From NCBI RefSeq assembly GCF_024763615.1, contig NC_077224.1:50478712-50542711 (forward strand): a stretch of DNA of 64,000 bases. The letters are read 5' to 3'. The first letter of the stretch is position 1. Each line of letters opens with the position of its first letter. The notes beneath the pieces were generated by a model. It did not search any database and was not told the origin of the DNA. It saw only the letters and a program-made list of their open reading frames with translations. Both the position numbers and the translations under genes were made by a program. This DNA is from Phlebotomus papatasi. Its lineage: Eukaryota; Arthropoda; Insecta; Diptera; Psychodidae. This document shows, one piece after another, positions 44,187-56,370 of this stretch.

Positions 44187-44329
44187 TTAATCCTTTAATG
44201 ACGAGAAAGTAAAAAATCGGGGGTCAGAAAAAGCACATTTTCTGACTGTTTAGAAGCATATTTTTAGAAGATCGTAATAAAAATTTCATTTTTGGGTCAC
44301 CGGTGACCCAATCGTCGTTAAGGGGTTAA
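44187..44329. mobile_element. TTAA-flanked MITE with GGGTCACCGGTGACCC, fuller copy
   Basis: TTAATCCTTTAATGACGAGA (44187) and TCGTCGTTAAGGGGTTAA (ending 44329); palindrome at 44294-44309. Same family as 2249-2379. Confidence 0.65.
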
Positions 44330-45715
44330 AAGTTTTTACTTGTGATGAGTTCTGTACTATGGACTATATATTAATTTAGACAAATAATACAAAACTACTT
44401 TTAAAGTATATTAAGTTACAAGTTTGAGCATTTCGCAGAGCTGCCATGCTTTGCCATCGTTATTTTACTATGAGCGAAAAAAGCATTCTGCAAATTGGAA
44501 TTGGAATAAATTACATTGTGGTAAAGTCTTACTTAAATGTTCTATCTCCGTATTCAATTGACCATTCCACAATAAAAAACTTTCTTTACTTGCTCTTGCA
44601 AAAGTACCACTGAGATAAATTGTCGCAATTTATTTTGAACGAGTCCTATTTGCTGTGCAATGAAGTTGCTGTATTAATTTTACAAAGAATTACAATCCTG
44701 GAAGCTATTTAGGTCATTGAATTTTCCATGTGTAAAGTTCAATTAGGTCACAAAATGTCACTGTAAATAATTTGGTGCATTTCACAAATTGTTCTGATTC
44801 CTGATAAAATTTTAGTAAATGTTATATAGGTTATATATACGTACCGTGTATATATATTGTCGGTTCCATCCTACAGTGTTCTATGTTAAAACCACAAATT
44901 TATACAAAAGCCATGGGTTGGGCCATTACTGTTCTTGTATTTAATAGAATATGTTAAGACTACCAATTATAGGACATATTAGTGTTATAAAATATCGAAT
45001 TCTGTGATTTTATTTTAAATCCCATTTTATTTTAAAATTTTAATCTTTAATTGTATGAATTACTAATAAATTGAGAACATTTAAACGAACCGTGATCAAT
45101 ATCTGGTAAAATTTTGAAAGTGCTCAATTAAGTTGGAATTCTTCGTTTAATAAATTCTCTTTTATAACAATTGGTACACTTTAAATTCCATGCGATATTG
45201 TAGCGATATTTCTTCACACAATTCCCTTTCACAGAAACGAGTGTGTTGCAAAGAAATATGTGAAAAGTTTGATACAATTCTGCACACCTTCAACTAGAAG
45301 GTTGGGGTCGGGTTATATTCAGTGTGAAACAATGTGGCCCTTAAAAGGCTCGTCGAGAGACGCACAGGGCATAGTTGGAATGTTTAGTCCAGAGTTGGCG
45401 AGGTTCCTTATCCAAAAAACGTAAACAATATGAATAAAGAATAGAAATTTTTTGGAAAGTTTAGAATTGGGACTGTTTGCAATAAATTGTATTCGAAAAG
45501 TGTTTAATATTACAATGAATGTTAATCTAATTAATTTTTATTGTAAGCTAAAAGTTATGAAGTGAGCTTAAGGTATGACTGATCTCCCGTATGCAGGAAA
45601 GTTAGGTAATAAGTTCACAGTTGAGTTAAGAAGGCAATTCAAGGAGCATTTTCTGACAATTATTGTCGAAATTGGTCAAATTCACTCGGTATTTAGATTT
45701 CTTCATCGATCTGAT
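44330..45715. other. gene-free stretch
   Basis: AT-rich, no recognised elements or exons; 45230-45420 slightly GC-richer without a long frame. Confidence 0.4.
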
Positions 45716-45717
45716 TA

Positions 45718-45928
45718 ATGCCCTAGACGCACTTACCACTTAAGTCGAGAGACGGTTTTACGTTGAAATAATGATCAGATTACATTTCCATCAGTTTCTG
45801 ACTAATACGTCTATCGGTTTAAGTCAAGAAACAGCTTAGGTAGTAGGAAACTGATGGGAATTTAGTCAAATCAGTATTGTGATTATAATTACATTTATCC
45901 GTTTCTCAGTTTAAGTCGAAAATGTGTC
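45718..45928. mobile_element. 'ACTTAAGTCGAGAGACGG' family MITE
   Basis: CCCTAGACGCACTTACCACT then TAAGTCGAGAGACGG at the left, mirrored by CGTTTCTCAGTTTAAGTCGA then AAATGTGTCTTA. A central second inverted unit suggests two overlapping copies. Other copies: 47634-47771, 47768-47912, 49866-49998, 54110-54243, 62527-62600 and 62865-62985. Confidence 0.6.
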
Positions 45929-46141
45929 TTATACGGGCTTCAGACCTCAGATTTAGCCATATGGCTTAACTTCTCTTATTTCTTATCAATCAAGATTTTT
46001 TGGAAAATTTTATCATTTAAGATTGGACAACATGGGCAAGTGATCCATTAAATTCTCAAAAAGCAATAAAATTGGTTGCTATTTTGAATTTCGAGATCAT
46101 CGGGAACTGGGCTAAACCTTAGGTCTGAAGCCGGTCTTAGG
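45929..46141. mobile_element. 'CTTCAGACCTAAGGC' family MITE, well preserved
   Basis: ATACGGGCTTCAGACCTCAG to GGGCTAAACCTTAGGTCTGA then AGCC; 213 bp, directly adjoining the preceding MITE of another family. Confidence 0.7.
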
Positions 46142-46895
46142 GTATAAGCCTTTCTTATTTGAATGGGAGAGTGCGACCAATTGTTGGAACCGTTGGAATG
46201 GTTTTGTCTCCAGATACAATATAATAAATTATTATTAAAGTCAAAAAAGAGAATTTCGAAATATTCAACATCGGTATTTCAAAACGGAAATTTTCGATTT
46301 TAAGATGATTTTTCAGGATCACACGAGCTTGTGACGTTTTTCTTTAAAGATTTTTAAAGAGTACAGAAATTTTACAGGACCTTTTAATTGGGAAGTCTAT
46401 CTTCAAATTTCAACTTGTTTTCACGAATTTTAGGTTTCTCTTTAATTTTCGGAACTATCCGCATTTTAAAACTCATTTTCGAATACTGAAAAATCAGGAA
46501 CTTAATCTAAGATGTGCGTACTTAGTAGAACGAATTTTACTATGCAGTTAAGTACATTAAATGCCATTCAACTATTTCCAAGTTATTTTCCTTTATTTTC
46601 TATTAATTTTTCAAGGTCAAACGTTATAAGTAGTAAAGAGAAATTGTTTCTCAATCGATTTGAAAATGTTTGGATTTGTTAGAAAAGTCTTGGAATCATC
46701 TATAACCTTGAATAAATTCCAATAAGTTTTCAATAAGAAATAATTCGGTTTTGAACTGATAACAATTTTTTTATCAGATATTCAAATCCTTTGGCCAGAA
46801 ACAAAATTAAGTCAATATAACATTATTACGATAAACTTTTTCATGATAAACATACACACAGTTCTTATATTCTGCTACTCGAATTACTCTTTTTT
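46142..46895. other. gene-free stretch
   Basis: AT-rich with no supported feature. Confidence 0.4.
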
Positions 46896-46897
46896 GG

Positions 46898-47475
46898 GGA
46901 TCTCAATGGCGTAATAGGCAAGGCCGTTGGCTCGTGCGGTGAAATCTGTGAATCGACTCTCACAGCTGTGAGTTCAATTCTCGCCCGGTGCAAACAATTC
47001 AATGTTTAGAAAAAGAAATTTTCACATGTGATAGAACGTGTGATAGAACGTGTTTAAGAATCTCGTTATTATCGTTCTGAACATTGTGATGTCCATCTCG
47101 TCCAATTGTGAATACAGTGTAGTAAAAATTTGTATTGATCCCCCTTTTCCCACTAGTTACTTGCATACCTGAGGAAGGAGCCATAAAGTTCCGAAACGTC
47201 ATTTGTGTAGTAATAAAGGAGGATAAGTCCAGGTCAAAATCCGTGTTTACTTTATCCAAAGTTCAACTCTTGACCGATTTTTAAGCCGGAATAAAATGTA
47301 TCGCTTCTGTCCAAAAAAAACTTAAGGATCACAGAAGAAGCATGCACTAAGGAGAAGGCGTTCCTGGGCGATCTACGATCAGCAGAATCTTCCGACACGG
47401 GTACATATTGTAATGAATACATTGTAATAGCAAATAAAGTGTCTTGATTATGATTGATAATAACGCTTTTTTTGT
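46898..47475 (+). repeat. tRNA-derived SINE, copy 2, interrupted
   Basis: Head GGATCTCAATGGCGTAATAG, B-box region GTGAGTTCAATTCTCGCCCG. The body resumes at 47285 with ATGTATCGCTTCTGTCCAAA, GGGCGATCTACGATCAG and AAATAAAGTGTCTTGATTAT. Interrupted at 47058-47280 by the element described under 30249. Confidence 0.75.
47058..47280. mobile_element. SINE/LINE-tail-like insertion, copy 2
   Basis: CATACCTGAGGAAGGAGCC and TTCCGAAACGTC shared with 30249-30472. TTAAG at both borders (47054, 47281). A third decayed copy may start near 59750 (GGTTAAATCCGTGTTCATTT). Confidence 0.6.
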
Positions 47476-47633
47476 AAATCAATAGAAATTGGTTATGAAC
47501 GTACTAAACTTGAAAATGGCGTAGTAGAAAACAGAATTTGGCATAATTCTATAACATTATAGAGTACATAATATTAATTTCTCCACATATTGTACTATTA
47601 ATCTTATTAAGAGGTAAATTAATGTGATGCTTA

Positions 47634-47912
47634 TGCCCTAAAAACACTTACAACTTAAACCGAGAGACGACTTTTAGTGGAAAATGATGGAAATGAAGTC
47701 TAACCATTATTTCTATAAAAATGACGCTAAGCCGCCTCTCAGCTAATCCTCAAGTCTGTCAAGACCCTTATGCCTTAGAAACACTTACGACTTAAGTCGA
47801 AAGACGGTTAACGTAATTATGATGAGAATAATGATTAGACTATATATCCAGCAGTTTCTCACTAACTAAGCTATTTTTCGGCTTAAGTCGTAAGTGTGTC
47901 TAGGGCCTTTTT
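47634..47912. mobile_element. two abutting 'ACTTAAGTCGAGAGACGG' MITEs
   Basis: Copies 47634-47771 and 47768-47912 share the border ACCCTTATGCC. Each has CACTTACGACTTAAGTCGA-type ends. Confidence 0.6.
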
Positions 47913-48199
47913 AGTGTACTGCATTTAGGTCATGAATTCGAGAATTTCAGAAATCCGGAACATTTCCCATCTCTTCTACGAGCTAAGTGTTTATCGCGAA
48001 AATCCGTGTATGAGAGATGGAATTGTGATACTGAGATATGATTCATCGTTGTGAATGCTAAAAGTCTGTTTGTTTTGTGTTTTACAATTAATGGTAAACG
48101 TCAGGAGCACAATGATGAGGATTGAAATATTGTGCGTGTACTGTATAGGTACATAAAGAATTCGTGAAAGGAGAGAAGTTCTCATCCCTGACCAAACCG

Positions 48200-48480
48200 T
48201 ACATCATTCATGCTCCATCTCGTGACACGCCATTCCATCAGACCATCTCAGTGGGTGGCCTATTCACTCGTACGGCAGTCTGCTAAGTGTCCTCGAGTTC
48301 TTGCACCTCGTCCGGACTTATGTTACTGCAATCTCCTCGAGTGTTTCACATCGCGAGGGAGGCCGCCATTAAGGTGGAGTGTGTGGAAACTTTTGTCACA
48401 GCTCGCGATATTTTTCACACAGCATGGGGTCATGCCAATGGCTGGGAGTTAGGGGTGGTACACCACGGAAATGTATGACG
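48200..48480. other. GC-rich island, unassigned
   Basis: About 280 bases clearly richer in G/C than the flanks (TCTCGTGACACGCCATTCCA, GCACCTCGTCCGGACTTATG, GCGAGGGAGGCCGCCATTAA). Two overlapping + frames of 63-80 codons exist but neither has splice sites, a recognisable motif or a good start. It may be a promoter, an exon or a noncoding RNA gene. Confidence 0.35.
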
Positions 48481-48949
48481 AAAACCGAGCCCAAGTGAAA
48501 AATGTGCAGAGTTCAAAAAGGCGCTATTGGCGTTGTGTTAAATTTCAAATTGCACCATCCGCATCAAAATGGCAATATGAAGAAAAGCGAAACATGTTTA
48601 AGAATCCGGAAGTTGTAATTTAATTTAATCGTTTTCTCTCGTCTTTCACTTCCTCGTTGGCCTTTTTTTTTTGCTTCTCTCAACCTCTTCACTTTTGCAA
48701 CCCTCAAACGCTCTGCGATTTTCAATGGATGGACAAAGGGCGTTCAAGTTCGCAGAATATTACACACGTACTTCAAGAATAAGAATGAACTTCCAGGTGA
48801 ACAATTGAATATGAATAGGATTTACTTCTGTTTTGTTGAATATTTTTGCCAATTGACAATGAGTTGACTGGAATTATGTTTACAATTCTTTACATTTAAT
48901 CACTTAAGATCGGGATCAACTATTTAAGGTCTAGTGAGTTACCGGTGAA

Positions 48950-49595
48950 GGGTTTTGGCCAAAATCCCGAAGAGTCAAAATGCCGAATGCGTCGAAATCC
49001 CGAAAGCCAAAATCCCGAATAGGTTGAAATCCCGAAAGCCAAAATGAAGAATAACTAAAATTCCGAAAGCTAAAATCCCGAAAGCTAAAATCCCGAAAGC
49101 CAAAATTCCGGAAACCAAAATTTCGAAAGCCAAAATTCCGGAAACCAAAACCCCGAAAGCCAAAATCGTAAGAGGGTTGAAATTATACGGAGGACAATGC
49201 GTAGAATAATTTCTCAAAACACAGAAAATTTCCTTTTGCTTCCAACAAGAGCGGATGCAATCGTGATAGTCGTTATCTGGTAATGACACTTTTAACAATT
49301 CAGAATTTTAGCTTTTGGGATTTGGCGTTCAAAATTTTGGCTTTCAGCATTTTAGCTTTTTGGGAATTTGGCTTTCGGAATTTTAGTTTTCAAGATTTTG
49401 GTTTTTGGGATTTTGGCTCATTCTGGATTTTGATTTTGAACTATTTGGAATTTTAGCTTTCGGGAACTTAGCGCTCAGGATTTTGGGTCTTTCGTGATTT
49501 TGATTTATCCGGGATTTTGGCCTTTTCGGAATTTTGAACTATTCGGATTTTGGCTTTCTGGATTTTGACCCTTTCGAGATTTTAACCGGGACCCT
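48950..49595. mobile_element. foldback-like element with 15-bp repeat arms, copy 1
   Basis: The left arm (48955-49190) is a tandem array of AATCCCGAAAGCCAA-type units; the right arm (49310-49580) is the same array inverted (TTTGGCTTTCGGGAT). About 120 bases of unique DNA lie between. The right end reads TCGAGATTTTAACCGGGACC; the matching GGGTCCCGGTCAAAATGCCG opens copy 2 at 62996. The pentapeptide-repeat frame on the minus strand is an artefact of the array. Confidence 0.75.
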
Positions 49596-49865
49596 TTAAT
49601 CTGTTTTGAAAATCATTGCAATTTTCCTTCATAATTTGTTTGCTTCTTTACTTATCGTATTAAATGTTTAAAGATTTCCTTTAATAGAGATTTCACGAAG
49701 ACTTCAATAATTTCAACTAATTTTTGCCAAAAAATATCGGAAAGGAAAATCGTAACAAATAAATGTAAATAAAACATTCAAATTCAAAGGAGGGCTCTTT
49801 TCAAGCTTTTATTAATTAAGAATGACACAAATTTGATATTTTTTATGGAAATGGTTAGAGTAAGG

Positions 49866-49998
49866 GCTTCGGCAGACCTGAGGATTAGCCGAGAAACGGC
49901 TTAGCGTATTTATATTAGAAATAACGGTTAAAATGCATTTCCATCATTTTCCACTAAGTCGGCTTTCGGCTTAAGTCGTAAGTGTGTCTAGGGCATAA
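49866..49998. mobile_element. 'ACTTAAGTCGAGAGACGG' family MITE
   Basis: GGATTAGCCGAGAAACGGCT at the left; GCTTAAGTCGTAAGTGTGTC then TAGGGC at the right. Confidence 0.6.
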
Positions 49999-50035
49999 GC
50001 TTAGTTTGGTTAAGTTTAGACCGTTTCCATTCTGT

Positions 50036-50443
50036 TATACGGGCTTCAGACCTAAAGCAGTCTTCAGACTAGAGGCTTAGCCCCGTTCCTGAAGATATCA
50101 AAATCTTAGGGAGCGAGAAATTTTATTGCTTTTTGAGAACTTAATAGTAGGTCATTTATCTTAAATAATCCAATCCTAAGTTAGATTTTTCTAAAACATA
50201 GCGATTGATAAGAATTTTGAGCAGTTAAGCCGTATGGCTAAGCCTTAGGTCTGAAGCCCGTATAAGGCTTTTTTTTTAATTTTTTATCAGTCAAGAACTT
50301 TTAGAAAATTGGGACTTAAGATTGGATTCTTAAGGACAAATGATTATTTACATTCTGGAAAACCGATAAATTTAATTGCTATTTAGGATTTTGAAACCAT
50401 CGGGAACTCGGCTAAGCTTCTAGTCTGAAGACCGCTTTAAGAT
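50036..50443. mobile_element. adjacent pair of 'CTTCAGACCTAAGGC' MITEs
   Basis: TTATACGGGCTTCAGACCTA, then a unit ending AGGTCTGAAGCCCGTATAAG at 50265, then a second inverted unit ending TCTAGTCTGAAGACCGCTTT. A dimer arrangement like 17550-18012. Confidence 0.65.
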
Positions 50444-50445
50444 TT

Positions 50446-52530
50446 CGGAGTTAGACCATGTTACAGAAAAAGGAATATCTATTGGTTGAATGGACTGATA
50501 TCGACTGGGTTAACAATTGTAGATTAGGTCGAAAATTCTACACTCATGATTTAAGAGTTGAATCTCATATTCTGTGCTTCCGTTTTGAAATATTCCTTTG
50601 TTATATAAAAATATGAAATGATATATTGCGCAATTCATTTGCATCCCTGAGTATTATGTCATTCTTTGTCAAGAATGCTGAATAATAGTGAATCGTCCAT
50701 TTGAAGTATGAATTTAATGCCCCTTTACCAAGCCGTTCTAAAGAGCTTTTCACTTGCAAGTATAGTTTTGCATACTGTTGAAACTTTTTTTTTCGAACAC
50801 AAAAAGTCATCATTGTGCTCAAATATTGTATGTCAGACAAGTTGGAAATAGAAGAAGTAAGTCTATGGTGTCCATGCACAATGAAAAGTGACTAAACAAC
50901 GAAAGTAAATAAATCTTTCACGATTTTGTCCTTTGTCACAGCAAAAGACACAGCAAAGAAAAAGAGTTAATATGTCCAAATGAATTCCAATATAACAGTA
51001 AAATATATTTCAAATGTAGTCTCTAAGCAAAATTTAAACTTTTTTATGAGTCTACATGTAATTTTAGCTCAAATAAAAAATTTGGAGCATCTAATGGGAC
51101 AATCAGAGAAAATCAGGAAGGAAAAATTCTTCTAATTATTCCGTGTTCACGAGGTGATTTCTTAGATAACTGTTAAGATAATTCATGATCTTTTTTTTTT
51201 TTTAATTTTTTCCCTCAAATCACAGACGTGAAAAAAACGACCTGGAATTTGTGCTAATGATTTTAGAGGCAAATGATGAGGAAAAAGGAGGAATCACAAC
51301 TGAATTTCTTCCATTTGTTCGTGGATGAGATATTCACTAGGAGATGTTGAGATACGGTGCCATTTTAGCATGACAAATTAAATGCGTTTCGGTACATTTG
51401 CCACGTTAGACGACAAAATGTAAATTTTCATACAAGAAATTAGATGTGCAATTAAAATGTACAGATGGATAAATCCCAATGGCGAAAATTAAAGTTACAA
51501 TTCAGCGACTAAAAGACACTGAGGGAGTGAGGGGAGGTAGAGAATTTCACAGAGAGCAATTAAATGGTTGAAAATGCTAAAACTACCACCACCCATTCTC
51601 ATGAGACTCTGGGTATTCCATTTTAGAGATATTTGAATATTATCTTCATGATTAATGAGTTGGAGAAAAGAATAAAAAAATTATATGTATGTCACAGAGA
51701 AAGTTCAGCAATTTGCAATTTTTACCATTTTTCTCATCTCTGGGCACTCTTTTAAGAAATATCGTCGCCACGGGAACAATTTTCACCCTTCTCGGCAATC
51801 ATTTTCATATTTCTCTGAAGAATTCACACATGCTCATCTTGTATTTGCTTAACGCTGAAAGAAAAAGGTATGAAGCAATTTCTTCCTGAAAATATAATAT
51901 TTGAACTATTTTTTAACAGTTTGAGTATACAATTTTATATTCAAAATAATAGTTTGAAATTAAATCATACAGATCGCCAGTGAAGTTTCGGAAGTTTCTT
52001 ATTTTCTTTTGAAATTAACTTTATTCTGAAAACAAGTTTTTTATTTAAAATTAATTTTGAATTTTTTATTATCATAGATGCGTATGACATTAGTTTCCGG
52101 GGGTGATTTTGCCCCTTGTTGATCCTTAGTTCTTCTTTATGGGGTTATGTAGGTCACGAAAACTAAAAAAATAGCATATTTCTCTAAATTTTTCTACCAT
52201 TAAAAAAATATTTAATTGAACTTTTAAGTACTTAATGGTATATTTTGAACAATATTTTCTGATAATTCATTCAGAAATTTTGAAAATTTAGGCATTGGGA
52301 CTTGATTTTCAGAGAACTGTTTTTGAAAAAACTTCCTCTACGGTAATCACGATTACTCACTCAGTGTGTTCGCTTTCTTCTGAAGTCGGAAAACTAAATA
52401 CTTCCTTTTAATAAATAAATTTGTAAACTATTTTAATTCTGCTATTTCCTGACAAAATTGTCCTTCCGATGAGCGTCGGTGAGGCGGTTTAATCCAAAAT
52501 TAAAACACTCAAGGTTCCAGAGCTTTCGAC
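50446..52530. other. gene-free stretch
   Basis: AT-rich. The frames at 50601-50879 (minus) and 51689-51889 (plus) lack coding character, starts with context or splice sites. No repeats recognised. Confidence 0.4.
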
Positions 52531-52536
52531 ACTGTA

Positions 52537-53128
52537 GGGGAGACTGGGGCAAAATTTGTCAAAACGAAAATTTCGATATACACTATTTTCTAAAATAAAA
52601 GAGATTGAGGCTTGAATTTTTTATTATAGATAGCTTTCATGAACCTTCTTAAACTTACAAAGCTTCAAGGGATTTGAGGAAGGATTATGTAAAATAAAAA
52701 ATAATGAAATATTGAGCCCTATTTTTGGAACATTTGACTTATAGAAAATATCAATACTGATTAGCTCAATTTAAGCACATTTCTCGTTAAGATAGAGAAA
52801 AATTTTCTTCGACAAAGTTGTAGAGGAATAAATTTCCTATAAAAATATGTCTCTTTGATATTTTTAACGTTTGCCCGAGTAAAACGTCATAAATTCTCCG
52901 AAAACTGACAAAATTTGTCCCAGCCATTTTGAGAATTTCCACAAAATCGACTTTTAGAAAATGATTCGAATATCATATTTCTTTCGTGAGAGAGGAAAAT
53001 AGTTTTCTGCAATGTTGTAGAGCAGTAAATTTCCTATAAGAATATGCTCATTATAAAACGTTTAAGTTTTCTCAGAGCTCATAAAAGAATTAAATATGCG
53101 TTTTGACAAGTTTTGCCCCAGGCTCCCC
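52537..53128. mobile_element. TA-flanked MITE GGGGAGACTGGGGCAAAA
   Basis: Ends GGGGAGACTGGGGCAAAATT and CAAGTTTTGCCCCAGGCTCC then CC, inverted, with TA outside; continued by TTGTCAAAAC / GTTTTGACAA. Internal GTAGAGGAATAAATTTCCTA and GTAGAGCAGTAAATTTCCTA form a direct repeat. 592 bp; the same end occurs alone at 36384. Confidence 0.75.
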
Positions 53129-53130
53129 TA

Positions 53131-54105
53131 TTGTGTGGTCTTCAGTGGTTCTTGGTTAGTCAATTATCTTGGATATTGTCACTATGTTGTCTAATTTTAC
53201 ACTGATCAGATTTGGAAAACAGTTGGGAGCTATTAATTGGAAGGACAACTTTGTCCTGAAATAGCAGAACGGAAGTCTCACTGTCGGTTTTACCTACCGG
53301 AAATTAGAAACTATTTTTTCCGGCAATAGTATGACCAATCAACAGGAAGAGGAAGGAGTTTTTATGAACACATCCGCGTTACTCATGGGGAAGATGTAAT
53401 AAAATTTTTTAAGTTTTCTTGATCACAACTTATTTTACAAGACGAAACGGGGTGTAAAATACGCCGAAAATACTATATTTTTTGGTATAAAATTTTTCAA
53501 AAAAAAATCTCGCAGGATTACTTAAAAATGCTGTGTTCAGGTACGATTTTAACAGAAAGTATTTTTTTTTTAAGTTTTTCTAAGGTTCCCAGAAATCTGA
53601 TCCCAATCGCGTTTAATTGTTATACTCAATGACCTCTTGATATTTCATTTTTGCTTACGGTTTTGCATCAAAGCACTGAAGGCTAATGGCAGTTTTTTTC
53701 CTAAAGAGAATTGACTTATCAGTTTGACATATTTCGAAATAGTGCACTAAAAGCTATCTGAAAATATATATTTCATAATGTTCGCCGAAATAATACAAGA
53801 ACTACGAGCAAATTTGTTTAAGTCGCGGTACAATATCTGCAAAATTTGTACGAGGAAAAGTGAAAATAGTTTTACTTTTTATTAGGCTTGATGGGCCTCT
53901 ATCGTCGGCTGATGAGTAGTTCAGTGGAGCGCCTTGTAAAAGCAATACCTAATTGGCAGGATAGCTGCACCTCGTAATTTTTGTTTCAGAAAAATATCTA
54001 AAAACAATTTTACAATTCCTATAAGTGTATTTCATATTTAAATTAAGAAAATGATGAAATCGTAACATTTTTTCAGGGTTTCTATTGTATATAATCTCTA
54101 ATTCT
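53131..54105. other. gene-free stretch
   Basis: No supported feature. Confidence 0.4.
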
Positions 54106-54109
54106 AAGG

Positions 54110-54243
54110 TCTTGACACACTCAGAACTTAAGTCGAGGGATGGCTTAGTGGAAAATGATAGAAATGTGGTTTAATCATTATTTCTAATATGATTAGGCTA
54201 AGCCGTCTCTCGGCTAATCCTCAAGTCTGTCAAGTCCTTAGAA
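54110..54243. mobile_element. 'ACTTAAGTCGAGAGACGG' family MITE
   Basis: GACACACTCAGAACTTAAGT then CGAGGGATGGCTTAG; right side TAAGCCGTCTCTCGGCTAAT then CCTCAAGTCTGTCAAG. Confidence 0.6.
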
Positions 54244-54322
54244 GCATAATATAAGGGATTTATGATTTTAGATTTTTACTGACCTAAATGGAAATTTTAT
54301 TTGACTAAAATATATTTTTTTA

Positions 54323-54657
54323 TGGGGAAGCAGGGTTCTTTTGAATTGGGGAAGCTTTGAAATTGGGTTTTATCACATATTTTTAAATGAAACTAGATCT
54401 TATCATGGTATTATTTAGCTCCATAAATTAATTGCGAATATGATTCAGGGTTTCTGCAGTTTACCTAATGAAATCTGTAGTGGTAAGTCGGCGGCAGACG
54501 CAACTAAGCATAATTGAGGAGAAATATGTAATTAAATTTAATTGAATAACTTCATTATGATAAGGCGTAATTGAATTTAAAAACAAGAGAAAAAAAAGCT
54601 TTGAGAAAAACCCAATTTCAAAGCTGCCCCAATTCAAAGGTGCCCCACTGCCCCCTA
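54323..54657. mobile_element. MITE 'GGGGAAGC...TTTGAATTGGGG'
   Basis: GGGGAAGCAGGGTTCTTTTG and AATTGGGGAAGCTTTGAAAT are mirrored by ATTTCAAAGCTGCCCCAATT and CAAAGGTGCCCCACTGCCCC. Related copies at 57774-57977 and 58023-58249. Confidence 0.7.
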
Positions 54658-54659
54658 CT

Positions 54660-56370
54660 GATCATTTTCAATTATTTACTGAGCAAAGTGTTTATTCGTT
54701 ATATTTGTCATGATGACATTCACCTTCATGCAATTTACTCATCTTTTCTAAGTGCTTTAAAGAACTTAATTTAAAATAAAAGAAATAAATAAATAAATAA
54801 AAAATAAAAATTAAATTTAATATTTCTTTTCAATATGTTCTCTATATTTGAAAATTAAAATACATATCTAATAACTTCATTTTGAAAATTACGTATGTCG
54901 AAATTTGAATTTGAAGTATTTAACTGCTATTCATAGATAGGGGATCTCTTTTATGCTCCGTACATACTCTGACTTTAAATGCTTCATATATCCTCATACT
55001 CCTTAAATGAATCTGACCTAAATTTAGTTAGTTAATTTTTTAGTCAGGACTGAATATTAAAATATATTGCCACTAGGTCAGATTTATGATAAAGAATATG
55101 GGATAAATATAAGTGTTTGAAGTCTGAGTATGTGCGAAGCCTAAGAAACTTCCCCTACTTTTATTCTTTCATTTAATAAATAAAAATTACTGCAAATCCT
55201 TTCCGCGGATTTTTTTCAAAATTATTTTTGTATAAATATTTGCTTTTAGTTGTTTTTTTGTTCCAATGAAGTAGAAGAAAGACGTCTGTGGCAAAAAGCA
55301 GTTGAACCAATTGAAATACGTATTGCAAATATTATTTTTCTGCGGATTCTTTCTCCGGCAGATCCATTCCACCAAATGGGAAGTGAGCCAAAAGTGGTTG
55401 CATTTCGAAAACCTCCACTCTCAGAAGGGTATCCACTCCTGCAATTACTAATGCACTTTATTGCAAAATACCCCTTACATTACTCCTTATACAATTTATA
55501 ACTGTGACATATTTCTTGTGCTTTTCGTTGCCTTTTATTTCGTTGGTATAGGTCCTGACCTAAATTATTTTCAGGTGCTGTGGAATCATTTTAGAAATTG
55601 GAAGCTATTGCGAAGGATTTACTATGATACTTCCACGTGTGACCTGAAATAGATTGAATTTTGAACTAGACTAATGATCTTTTGCAATGACGGATTGGCT
55701 GATTGTTGATTTACTTAGTAAATTAGAGCAATGTCCCAGAAGCCGCCACGCGTCACTGAAATTCTGACCAGAATACCTCAGACACTCAATTGATCATCAC
55801 CGTGCTCATCATTGTGGCCTAACGGTAGCCGGACTATTCACAATATCGTCATAATTGATTTTACGTGATAAGCAGAGCACGGGGGTTCGGGATTTTCTGA
55901 CACAAAACACTCTATGGCAGTGTTAATAATTCTGGAGGGAATTCTGCTCAACGAAGCTGTGAACTTTGATAAAGAACCGAAATCATCAACATTCTCAGTG
56001 TGGCTGTGATTTGAGGAGGATCGTGTCAATTGTGGCCCATTGTTTCAGTCATTTAGATCATCCAATCTGGTAGACAGAGTGCCTCAAATTTGAATAATCT
56101 GAAATCTTTAAATTTATCTCAATTTTTATAATACTAAATTCCAATGCAATTTATTTAGTGGTGTTCATACAAAAAAAATATTTTTCAAATTGTGTTGCAT
56201 TTTTTTTTGTCTTTAAACTCAAATGGAATGTTGAAATTGGTGAAAAGGACGAGAAAAGCTCTGTGACATCGAAAATAATGTGTTGAAATTGCATAATACT
56301 GTGTTCAGGAGTCATAATTGGAGGACAAAAAGTGAAAATAATATAGTTCAAAAATTTTACAAAAACTGAT
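54660..56370. other. stretch without supported gene; 3' part may be promoter/5' UTR
   Basis: (AATA)n near 54780. Frames at 55250-55652 are not convincing. 55690-56040 is of more mixed composition (GAAGCCGCCACGCGTCACTG, TGTGGCCTAACGGTAGCCGG) and precedes the signal-peptide exon at 56371. Confidence 0.35.

Noticed and set aside
48975..49298. Minus-strand pentapeptide-repeat protein (GILAF)
   Set aside because: Produced by the 15-bp noncoding repeat array of a foldback-like element; the same array occurs inverted next to it.
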